64,000 nt of DNA, from assembly GCF_040436345.1 (NCBI RefSeq), contig NC_133234.1, positions 13,980,446 through 14,044,445 on the forward strand, read 5' to 3'. The notes under the pieces were generated by a model. That model saw nothing but the letters and a program-made list of their open reading frames with translations, did not search any database and was not told the origin of the DNA. Of the stretch, positions 46,618 to 57,603 are shown one piece after another. Made by a program: the position numbers and the translations under genes. This stretch comes from Pagrus major. Its lineage: Eukaryota > Chordata > Actinopteri > Spariformes > Sparidae. How positions within the stretch are numbered: the stretch's first letter is position 1; each line of letters starts with the position of its first letter.

Positions 46618-48789
46618 GTTATCAGATTGCATACAGCTCTGGAGCCAAAAAAGCCTTCATACTTCTTTTTCCACACATGCAGTAGTACTCTCCCAGACCC
46701 ATAAACACACTTTAATGAGTAAAATTCAAAAATAAATTTAAAAAAAGTAGAACCTCTAAGACTTCAACCAAAATCACCAGTCTGAGCAGTTAGCAATACA
46801 TGTAAACAACCTGAACTTTGTGGCAACTGTTAGCCAAATATCTGGCTAATTAGGATGACAGTGAAGATTTCTGAAGCCTCATATGTATCAAATTGATGTT
46901 TTACAGGAGTAAAGTGCTCTACCTGTGTTTCAAACCTTGTTCGTGGATCTAACAGGACTTCCAGTTATGACCTGGGACATGTCACTGACTGCAGGGAAGC
47001 ATGCAGCTACCAGCAGAGCTAGCTAGGTAGTAAGCTATCATTAGCTGCTTTTACACGCTAAATCGTCACCACGCTATTTGAAAATAAAGCATCAACATGT
47101 GGATGTGTGCATGAGTGAGTATTACATACTTCGGCTTGCCTTTTCACTTCAGAAGACTACTAGCGCTCTGTTGCTGGACACATTTCTCCTGAAGTGACGG
47201 AGAGGCTGCGCTAACGCGAGAACTTACTGATTGTCCCTTTCCGGCTTCCGTTTCTCCGTGTGACGGTTTCGATTGGACGGCTGAAACGTCAGTGAATATC
47301 ATAGTGAGCACATTTTGTGCGAAAAGGGACAAAGTATGAGTTTTTAATGCATTACCACTGGCTGTAATTGTAGTTAAATAGTTTTGTTTCTAGTAATACT
47401 TCACCTTATACATGGATACATTACATTAAAGTAAACATTTACTTTGAAACGAGACAATGAATCCACGTAATCAGGCTATAGTCATGTACTTGTGACTATA
47501 TAAAGATTAATTTAATAAAGGTTCATTAAAAAAACATAAAATAATAAAAGTTTCATCACAAATAGGCTATTACACACTAGTAAAAAATAAAAAGTACTGG
47601 CAGCTCTTGACAAATTGATTCATCACACCCACTCAGTGATATGAGACCTTCTGAGAGACAATAGTCCTTTATATTTATATGCAAAACCTTTACTGGACTG
47701 TTTCACAAATAAATAAGTGAAAAAAGCAGTTTCCAGTTTGTTTTGATGTTGTTTTTTTGCAGACATTGTTGAAACAACGTAAAGGTAGGTTAAACCCTTT
47801 GACCCCTGACTCTGGGGGATCAGGCTCCTCTTTGTTGTGATCTGTAATGACACTGGATTCAGATTCTGGTCAGTAGGCTACAAATGCAGAGAGATCATGT
47901 TTTTGCAGGAACATATTAATATAGTTTTATTCTCTAGTTCTCAGACTGGCCGATTGGAACAAAAAAAAATACAATGTATAACAGTATATTACTAAAACTT
48001 GTACACATTGAAATTTTGCAAACTTAACTCGTAGGGGTGAATTTAATCAGATGAATCTGAAGCATTTACTGAGCTTTTTATTGTAATCAGAACGTCACAA
48101 AGTTTCCTTATCCCCACAACAGATGTGTCCTGTCAAAAATACACTTGAGCAACCCACAGAACAACTTTGCATTCAGCTCAGTTAGTGAGTAACATGTATC
48201 CTATAGTTGCAGGCATTACATAACGCTGTGATGTTATAAAACAAATTCACAGATTAATGTAAACAGGAAAAGACTGGATGACTGATAGACTGTGTTAACC
48301 CTCACAGCGCAGGTGGCCCAGCAACAGATACCCCGGTCACATCCGCCATTTCTCAGAAGGATTATGAGGTCTTCTGGAATAAATAGATAAACAAAATCCG
48401 CACGCACACAAAAACAAATCAGACAGTTATCAATGCTGGGAGAAACGCAGTTCTCATTAACATGCACGCCGGCAAGCTGCTGGGCAGAGGGGCTACCTTT
48501 GAACTGAGTCAGAAAGAGACCAAGATGGAGAGAGAGAGGGAGAGATTATTGTGGATTAATGCAATAAAGGTCGATGCTGGATGTTAGAGGGATCAGGGAA
48601 GGATCAGGGCAAAGGCCGGTCAGCGAGCATTACATCATCTGATTCTTTCTTTGGACTCATCAACCTCTCTGGTCACTACACCCCTCATGTGCACATGGTA
48701 CCCCCTCTTCTCACACACTATACATTATAAAAGCAATGACACAATGTTAACCCATCCTAAATGACTCTTGTCTGTCTCACTCTAACTGC

Positions 48790-48800
48790 CCACACACACA

Positions 48801-48866
<66 letters not shown>
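48790..48866. repeat. (CA)n microsatellite
   Basis: About 75 bases of CA units with two AA interruptions. Confidence 0.95.
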
Positions 48867-49625
48867 AAAGAGCAGTTTTAAACAACACAAGAAAACACTT
48901 TTTCATTAAGCACATTGGCATGCTATACCTTCCTTGTCTAATCTGTGGAGCGCCACCGACAGATGTGCGTAGTTATTAGGTCTGTGTTTTCAGGGAGAGA
49001 ACAGCTTCACTTTTGTTAATTGGTACTATAAGCCCTCTCGCCCCATCTGTCCGTCCATTTTAAGTTCTGTCCGATTTGTCATTCAATAACATCTGTCTGG
49101 CTGATGTGCACAGACAGACAGACATTCAGAGAGGGGTGCATTGTGTTCCCGTCCACATCCTTAAATTCCCCTCACGAAGATGTCCACGAGAATTAACAAA
49201 TTGTACTTGTTCCATTCAAGAATGACTCTCTAAATGGCAAAATTCTGGGAAATGTACATCTTTTTCCTCTTTTTTTTCACGCTTAATACCTAGAAATCTG
49301 TTATGCATAATGTCATGATGTCACAATTTTGGGATGCTGTTTATCAAATGAGAAGCCGGTCCATTTTTGGTCTCTTTATCCAAAGCCAGGGCAGAGAAGT
49401 TACTCAATCCTCAACATTTCTGCCCACAGCACAGCCGCATCACTGATGTTTCTGGTTTCCAAATCCCTTCTCTGGCACATGAAATACATACAGATCATTG
49501 CATGGATGTATTATACAAGCACAAGTTATGTGTTATTATGCAAGTTGATTTATTATGGCAGTCATGCTGGGAATTTGATTATATTACATCATCATGTGAC
49601 ATGATTTTCTTTCATATGTTCATTG

Positions 49626-49975
49626 TTAAAGGTACAATATGTGAGAATTGGCCAAATGATGAATTCATAAAAGGAATAGAAGGCAATATATCAAGAGAGT
49701 AACCGCTAACCGCTGCCAACTGTAGCTTCTGTTAGCTAGTTAGCTCAGTTAGCAGTGCAGATAGCGGTACAGGCTGGGAGCTAGGAGCCCCGAGGAAGTG
49801 CTAGCACAGGAAGTTTGATCCCTGATGTACCGGGGCTAGCTGGATAGCATGCTAAACATTGCGACACAATACACAGACGTCAAAACATCAAAACTGTTAT
49901 TCCCTCGCCATCTGCTGTTAATTTTAATGAAGTCTTGGATATTTTCAACCAAACTTCTTACATATTGCAAACTAA
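49626..49975. repeat. TTAA-type MITE, family B
   Basis: The left end TTAAAGGTACAATATGTGAG and inner AATTGGCC match the copy at 29128. The right end CTTACATATTGCA is present, but the last bases and the second TTAA are worn. Confidence 0.65.
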
Positions 49976-50194
49976 AGTCTCATTAGTTTGTGTAGAATTC
50001 GCCGAATTTTGAGGCAGCTTCAGGTTTTCATCAGATACTTGATACAGCTAACATGCAGACGGGAATCATGTTGCATTGATTCAAATCATCACTCGTGTGC
50101 AAAGTTTACTTTTACTTATATGTTTTATTTTGTATCTAACTTGTTAGATAAGAAGTTCCACATTACAACAAGCTGTACATATACATATACTTTA

Positions 50195-50718
50195 CATAGT
50201 AGTAGTGTTGTCAAAAAAAAAATCGAAATAGCGATACATATCAATTCTGAATTCTCGTTTTCTGCAGTATCGATACACATGTACCAGTAGCAAGTTGACA
50301 TTCACTGCTGCATTACACACAAGGGCGTCACTTTGTGTTGAAAAGCGTTGGGGACATAAAAGCTCAGATGAAAGAACATTTTTTCAACAATCTTCAACAT
50401 ATCAAATTTAAGGCAATGTAATGGGGAGATCGTATGTGGTCAGAGAAGATAATTACTGTACGGATACAAAATATTATGTATGTTGATATTACAATACACA
50501 GTTTGCTGATCACATCACATCTATTATCCAGTGCCGTTTCTTTTTTGAGGATGCTGTTGGGCTCAACACACATTACACAAGCCTTGATATTTTTATCTTT
50601 TCATTAAAATCTCATTGTTGCATCAAATTTTCCTCATATTATCGAACGTGGTATCGATATGTTTTAGGTATGGTATCAAAGTTATAATTTCCATTATGGT
50701 GACAACACTACACAGTAG
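50195..50718. repeat. hAT-like MITE with 8-base target duplication
   Basis: The element spans 50203-50710. Ends: TAGTGTTGTCA on the left and TGACAACACTA on the right. Flanks CATAGTAG (50195-50202) and CACAGTAG (50711-50718) match at 7 of 8. Sub-terminal ATCGATA motifs occur on both sides. No ORF is present. Confidence 0.7.
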
Positions 50719-51177
50719 TATATTAACTGTTGGTAAATTCTGATTATGACAAGAGAGTAATGCAATACTGTCAGAGTAATTAAATAAAGAATAAATACAT
50801 TCTGTCAGCGATACATACATTTAAAAAAAAAATCTCAATCCAATTCAACAAAACAATCCAAAATGACTTCCTGTATATACAATAAACAAATATCATAAAC
50901 AAACCAACAATACATCCATTTGTTTACACACTCTGTGCCATAATGTTACACTTTTAAAAAAGTCTCAGTACATGATTGTCAATCTTTGCATAGCTGTGAA
51001 ATTCTCTCTGAGAGCGACCTGAATTGTCTCAGCACTTTAATATGAATGTTAATATTATTAGTGTTTGTTCTTCATATGTACAATCAGTTAAGAGGAATTA
51101 CAGGAAGACAGCGTCAGTATCCAAACATGTCTGTAGAGGTGCAGAGGTGCTTCGCTTGATTGACGGCTTCCTGGTTG

Positions 51178-52990
51178 TCATTGATGGGACATCATTCTGA
51201 CAAACTCTGCAGAGGAGAAGAAGAGTTTCATTTGTTTACTGTAGATTCATCATAAATAAAATCACTGTGGCTGAACCCCTGTAACATAAGTTCATAAAGT
51301 CTTGAAATGAAACTCTTGAAATGCATTTATAAAGACGGCTCGCACCTTCAAAGTCTACCGTTCCGTCCCCGTTGTCGTCTGCTTCTTTGACTATGGCATC
51401 GATCTCTCTTTGGTTCATGTGCTCTCCCATCAGCTTGGTCATGGCAGACCGCAGCTCTTCCGTTGTGATCTCTCCATCCCCGTCCATGTCGAACTAACCA
51501 GAGAAACAATAGAAGAAGATTTTAAAAAGGTAAGGATTATCTTTGGAACAGGGAAGCAGAAAAAGATCTGACAGCCTGAAGAATTTAAGGAAGTTCTCAC
51601 CTCTTTAAAGGCGTCTTTAAGCTCCTTCACGCCAATCATCCCAGCTGTTTCTGCCAGAAGCTTCGGGGTCATGAGCTCTACGAAATCCTCAAAGTCGACT
51701 CTTCCACCAACTGGAGGGAAAATTAAAAGAATTGATGCAGAAATTAAGAAGCATCCACCACTCTCTAACTTTTAAAAGTGTTTCATTGATTTAAACAGAT
51801 TAACTATCGTGTTTTTGTCTTCACTCACGGTTCATGTTGATGTTCTGGCTCAGCTCGATCAGCTCCATCTCTGTGGGCATGTAGCCCATCGTCCTCATCA
51901 GATTCCCCAGGTCCTTACAGCTGATCAGCCCGTCCTTGTCTTTGTCGAACTCATTGAATGCATCACGCAGCTCTGCAGAGAAATGTGCAACAAAACATTA
52001 AGTCAGCTAGCCAGCGTGGTGTAAAAGTTTCTGTAATGGTTGTGTGGGTTACAACAACTAGTTAAATCTGCATTTAATGATAAAAAAAAATAAGAATAAA
52101 CGAAGATGCAGATGGTCAGAAAATAACTCACCATCAATCTCATCATCAGCCAGTTGTCTCGCCTGCAAGAAGAGAAAAACAGTTGGTTAGGTCCACTTTA
52201 ATTTGGACTTCATGTGTGCTCTGTAATACAAAGCTACAGTAAAATGAAGCAGCTGTTAAGCATGCATAGAGAACTCATTTACAACATTTATCTATACAGT
52301 TTAATACAGGATATTTCTACGGTATAATCACTGGAATACAATAGTAAAGAGGAGGCTCAGATTCTCTGTCTCTCTGAGTGTGTATTTCCTCTCATTTTAT
52401 CCTGTTATTCTCCTGGGTTATAATCCCATAAACCTTTCAGACCAGTTTCCAAACATCAACACAACCCATCAAAAATATAAAAAGGTGTCGCTGTTGTACT
52501 CACAATATTTTTCCCTCCTCGCAGGAAAATGCACGCTGCCCCCAAACTCATTTCTGCAAGAGGGGAAACAGAGTGTGATGTGCGATTAGTAATAAAAACT
52601 GCACAAATAAATACTTTCCTGCACATGATACAGAGCTGGTCCAAATCAAAAAAATCGGGATTAGGACAGATTGAATAGTCTGTGTTCCCTCGGAGGGATT
52701 GAATGCCCTGTCCTTTGATGTAACTGTGCGTGCGTGCATGCGTGTGTGTGTTACACTGCTACAACTACAAAAACTCAAGCTAAATTAGATAAAATGAGTC
52801 AAAAACATCAAGAATCTCTTCTGCATTATTTCAATTGATCAATAATCTGTCAAATACAGTTTTATGTAATTCAAATAATTTTCTCTAAAGCTCATAAACC
52901 ACTTTTTCTTGAGCTAATTATAATATAATTAGAAAAAAAAGTGTGCTTACCTTCTTCTGGTGATTTCTTGTCCTCAGACAAGCGCATCAT
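51178..52990 (-). CDS. cabp5: Calcium-binding protein 5-like EF-hand protein
   Basis: Seven exons: 52951-52990, 52504-52553, 52132-52162, 51829-51972, 51601-51710, 51346-51493, 51178-51206, giving 183 residues. The N-terminus contains [11 protein letters not shown], like ACIFLRKG in human CABP5. EF-hand 1 is [14 protein letters not shown]-hand 2 is degenerate ([12 protein letters not shown]), as in all CaBPs; EF-hand 3 is [14 protein letters not shown]-hand 4 is [28 protein letters not shown] and [15 protein letters not shown] are CaBP hallmarks, and TPK...AGMIG favours CABP5 over CABP1/2/4. The protein ends EFVRMMSHQ. CaBPs are neuronal calmodulin relatives that tune voltage-gated Ca2+ channels; CABP5 acts in retinal bipolar and rod pathways. 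The upstream ATG gives [14 protein letters not shown] before the more usual MSLGAACIF start, so two N-termini are possible. Confidence 0.9.
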
Positions 52991-55900
52991 ACACGACCTG
53001 GGAAGCAGAGACTCGGCAGCTGACCCGTGCAGTGCAGCAAAAAAGCCCCTCTGGCTTCCCTCTGTTTGGTAATCTTCTTCTCAGTATCCTCACACGGGAC
53101 AGAGCTGTCCTCTCAGCGTGTGGCGACCCTGTGCGTCTGCCCAGCCTGATGGGATGCTGGAGGTTAGTATCAGGGGAGGTGTGGCTGCATCCAGGGTTGC
53201 GTGCTGGCGGGGAGGAGTCAGCAGTTCATGTGTGGAGTGTTGTAAATGATACCGCCATCTGAAGCTGACGCAAGAAATAGGACACTATGAGTTCACAGGG
53301 GTAGAGTTGCTTGTTTACAGTTTGGGTTCTTTGCTTACTTTGCATTAATTACAGTGTTGTCTGAATTACTGCAGATTCAACATTTAAAGAGTCACATATA
53401 TTGATTACAGTACAAAAGAACTGAGGCTGTATCTTACAGTTCTTTTTATTATTGATTAATCTGGCTGTTTTTTCTGTATTGTATAACAAAATATACAGAT
53501 AGTTTATAGTGATAGTAAATAGTATATATAGTATCAATGTTGTAAAAAGTTCCCAAAAGTCGTACTTGAGTAAATTTAATGATATCATGCTAAAATATTA
53601 CTTTGGTAAAGTGAAAGTCACCCATATGAAGAGGACTTGAGGAAAAGTGTCAATGGTAATTTTCTGAAAAAAAAAATCTACTTAAGTAGCGCAAGTAAAA
53701 GTATAAAGAAGTTATTTATATATATATAATTATGTATATATACATATATGCATGTATGTACATACTTTATACGAGGGGTTGACAGGCCTAGTCGATTATC
53801 AGATCCAAAATTTTGCAATTTTCTGATTATTTGAGTGTTTTTGTAATCTGATTGCTGGTAAAATAAAATGAATTCAAATATACACTAATTTGGCTCTGAT
53901 GCACCATGCAATCTGCAAAGTGAAGTAAGCTTTTTGATTAATTATGACAATATGTTAACTGTTGACTAAATCATTTCATCATTTTTATTATTCTCTCTGT
54001 TGAAAAACAGCGACACTATAAGACAATAGCGGCTCATCTGGATCTTCTGTCTGTTGTTTGACTCCCTTTTGTTTTTAAATATATGACAGTGAAACAGATT
54101 TAGGATGTATTAAAGAGCCACAGGCTAATCACAGCTAATATCCCAGTGTGTGATAATCTGCATGAGTATTGGTTACATCTGCCTGAAAAAAAGGAAAAGG
54201 ATTATTTTTTCTGTGAAATTCCCTGATGACAATGTCTGGGATTTGTGACCCCAGGAGGACAAGCTTCACTTCCTGCAGCGGGGATGTAAAACCCTGAATT
54301 AACTGGCTGAGCTGAAACCACTTCAGCATCGGGTCCCGGTTGTGTGTGTGTGATAGTGTGTGTGTCCTCTGCTCCGACCTTTTCCCCTCTGCCTGCTGAA
54401 TTCACTGTTATGTAAATTCATCAAAAATCTGTTCGCATAAGAGCCATAATCCGCCGGGCTACGAAGCGGGAACTAGTAATGATTTTATTATCTTTTTCCC
54501 CTCCCTCTGTCGTAGCAGGCCAGCTGAAGGATTATGCAAGGCCGTGCCCACAGATGTGAAAAGATGCCCGTGGAGCGGAGGGCGGGAGGAAAATGGGTGA
54601 GGTGAAAGTATGAATGAAAGGTGAGAAGGGGAGGAGGGAGGGCTGGGTGGTGGAAGGATCCATTCGTTTGTATGTTGTATGTATGTATGTGTGTTGGGGA
54701 ATAAAAGAAGACAACTGTATCACAGCCTCATGGATGTTTGGGTTTATTGTGTGTTTTGTGGATGTGGTGCGTCAGATAAAAGTGCACAACATGGAGATTA
54801 TACCGAGTGGATTACGGGAGCAAAGCCCGGCCAAACAAGCCATATGTGGGACTGTGGGGACATGACACTGGGAGTTTGCCAAGAAAAAATGTCAAAATCC
54901 AGTCATATGAAAAATCTCAATAAGTAACAGCTAAACCAATATAATATGTAATGTCATCTGTGGCCAGAAATAAACAGCACAGACCCTCAGTTATTTCCCG
55001 TTTTGGGGTTTGTAATCATCAAGTTAAATCTCTATGAGGAGAAAAGTCAGTCAAATAAAATCTGAATTTTGGAAAATAGCATTAAAGTGCAGCAGTAGAT
55101 TTACAGCACAACCCCTGTTCTGAGTTTCAGACACATTATGCAACTGTTGATACAAATCTATAGCATTTTCATTCCTCAGCCAGGATTGCATAATAATCTC
55201 TCATCCCTAATATCGGTCACTGTTAAAATGGATGAGTGCCAGACATGAATGATAAATGCAATTTATATTTGTTGAGCTGAATTTCAACTCCAACGTGACC
55301 ATGTTAAGCTGATGTCGTTAAAGGAAAAGTCCACCAAAAATTAAAAATCCAGTCATTATCTATGCCTATATACCCATGCCGAAGGAAAGTCAGGTGAAGT
55401 TTCGTAGTCCACAGAACATTTCTGGAGCTTCACAGAAAAACAGTGTTGCAGCATTCTCCTTAACAACTGGAAGTAGATGGGGACTTGTTTAAAAATGTAA
55501 AAATCACCTGAAAAAGAAAAGGAAAAGAAAAATGGCTGGTCCAGGGTAATCCAAGTCTTGGGAAGCCCTGAGATCCTAAACTGATTTGAAAAGACTTTTT
55601 TGCACCCCTTTTTAAGCTAAAATCTTCATTGCAGCTGATAAGCTCAAAGTTTACCATGGCTAAATTCTGTATATAACATCTTTTCAAATCAATTCGAGAT
55701 CACTGGGCTTCCCGAGACTTGGATTAACCCGAACGAGCCGCATGGAGCCATTTTGCTTGTTTTTTTTACATTTTAAAACAAGTCCCCATCTACTTCAGTT
55801 GTTTAGGAGAATGCTGTAACACTGTTATTCTGTGAAGTTCCAGAAATGTTTTCTGGACCATAAAACATCCCTGAGCAATATAAAAATATATACCCCAGAT

Positions 55901-56900
55901 TTTTTTTGCTGTAGTATCTATCTGTTTGATATCTCTACATATGATTTTGCACTCAAGTAACAATGTAGCTTGATTTGTGAGTCACAGATACTTTATTTTC
56001 TGAATTAGGCTAAAACACGAATACCTTTCTGGTTTTCCTGTCTTGCCATGTGTTACATCAGTATACATATAGATTAGATGTGATATGATAGAGGAATTTA
56101 TCCATATTTTCCACCACTTGTCAGGATAAGTAGCTATTAAACATTTTTTTATTCTTTTATGAAGCTTTTGTTGCATCATCATCCTAACCTGTACAGTCTG
56201 TTCTGGACAAAAATTTTAGTCCACTGGCCCCTTTTTGAGGACAGCTGTTGCAAGTGAAATAGGGTAACGAACAGATGTTGATTTGGATTAGGATTAAAGG
56301 ACAAACTGTGAAGACACATTTCATCTAATGTTCAGTATAATGATCAGGATGATGTGAAAATTAGACTGGGATCTGCTGGTTTAGCAGAAAGACGCGTGGG
56401 TAAATAACATTTAATCAGTTACTGTGATTAAGTTCACTTTTACTTTGCTTAATTATTACCATTTTATGCTACTTTATGGGCCAAACTGTGCTCCACTACA
56501 TTCAAAAAATAAATTGTAACAACACCACATGTCCGTTAGCTGACTTGTTATTTTTCATGTGCAGATTTTATATGATCATCTTATCAAATATGATCACTTA
56601 TCAATAGATTAAACTACCCAAATCAATAAAAAAATACCTCCATCTCCAACAGCTACAATATCTAAATTATTCTACTAAAATACTTACTAATTAGAGCCTC
56701 TAGCACAACAGTTGATTGTTTTTCCTTTTGATTTAGCCCACTTAGCTAACAGATGCTAATTTGATAAACAGAAAACAAACTGTTAATGAGAAACTGAAAG
56801 GTTGAACCTGAAACATTGAAAAAGAGACTGACAGCTCATAAGTTAATGAAAACAGCTAATGATCATATCACTCCAGTAATATCCAGGCTGTTTGTTAACA
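52991..56900. other. Intergenic stretch, cabp5 promoter to taok2 promoter
   Basis: It contains a degenerate dispersed repeat at 53530-53710, three GGATTA/TAATCC motifs at 54199-54534 and a foldback repeat at 55317-55880. No gene is supported. Confidence 0.5.
55317..55880. repeat. Foldback element
   Basis: It starts TTAAAGGAAAAGTCCACC. Left-arm blocks such as CAGCATTCTCCTTAACAACT and AAGTAGATGGGGACTTGTTT reappear inverted at 55775-55845, and the inner block AATCCAAGTC(T)TGGGAAGCCC reappears inverted at 55705-55725. The arms run about 55400-55600 and 55670-55870 around a centre near 55.63 kb. No transposase is present. Confidence 0.75.
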
Positions 56901-56921
56901 GTATCTGCTAACAAAATTAAC

Positions 56922-57073
56922 CTTATTGTTGAATTTTTAACTTGCCAGCGTGATGTTTTGGCGAACTTCCTCGGCCACACGGGGGCGTCGTTGTAGCTCA
57001 TCTGCCCGCTTTTGAAGCGTCGAAGAAGAGCACTTCCGTTTTCCTTTCGGCTCCCGCCCCGCTCCGCCATCAT
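56922..57073 (-). CDS. Possible first exon of a divergent gene opposite taok2 (uncertain)
   Basis: A minus-strand frame opens MMAERGGSRKENGSALLRRF and contains WPRKFAKTSRWQ. It starts in the GC-rich taok2 promoter region and could end at a donor AATAAG|GTTAAT (56921). No partner exon was found, so it may be chance coding in a CpG-rich promoter or an alternative leader. Confidence 0.25.
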
Positions 57074-57399
57074 GAAGTCCTGAACAAAAACGGATGAGAG
57101 TCGAGCAAAATGGGGATAACACGGACTTGAGATGAAATCCGCCGACAACACTAACGTAATGACAGTACACAGTGGAGCACGGAGCGGACCCGTGGAAATT
57201 AATGAATCAATTTCCCATTGAAAACGTCCCAGGCAGCTCCTGGCGTTACGTTATTTAGTTAGCCTTGTAGCTAACTGCAGCTAGAGCTAGCCTCAGATTT
57301 TCTTTGGAAGAGAGCTCTGCTGCTAGCTGGCTGGCTCGCCTAGCTGGCAGGCGTCAGTCAGCTAGCTGTCACTTTAATTGACTGGCACTTTACTCATGT

Positions 57400-57603
57400 C
57401 AAGTCGCGTAGACGCGCTAGCTGTCCAATTGACTGGGAGCATCAGGATGGAGAGGGGTTTGTGTAAAAGCATCGACAGGCAGAATGTGGTTTGTTCGTGT
57501 TGAATAGACACCAGTGCCGAGGAAAGGGGAGTGAGACCAATATTTTCCAGCCAGGCCAGTTAGCTAGCTCCTGAGCTAGCTACAGTGGATCCCAAAAGCC
57601 ACG
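57400..57603 (+). promoter_or_regulatory. taok2 promoter region and noncoding first exon
   Basis: A segment with many AGCTAGC repeats ends in a strong donor CCACG|GTAAGA (57604), and the next strong coding exon holds the taok2 ATG at 60793. Exon 1 is inferred to be untranslated. The start of transcription is not resolved. Confidence 0.45.

Larger units (their letters stand above)
47240..50190. other. Intergenic stretch, nif3l1 promoter to cabp5 3' end
   Basis: AT-rich DNA with a long (CA)n tract, one TTAA MITE (49626-49975) and chance ORFs only. The nif3l1 promoter is probably around 47.2-47.3 kb. Confidence 0.5.

Noticed and set aside
47144-47332. 62-codon minus-strand ORF near the nif3l1 promoter
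   Set aside because: Probably the untranslated leader or promoter of nif3l1; no splice link gives a frame joined to the nif3l1 ATG.
48761-48979. ORF rich in His/Thr at the CA tract
   Set aside because: Translation of a microsatellite.
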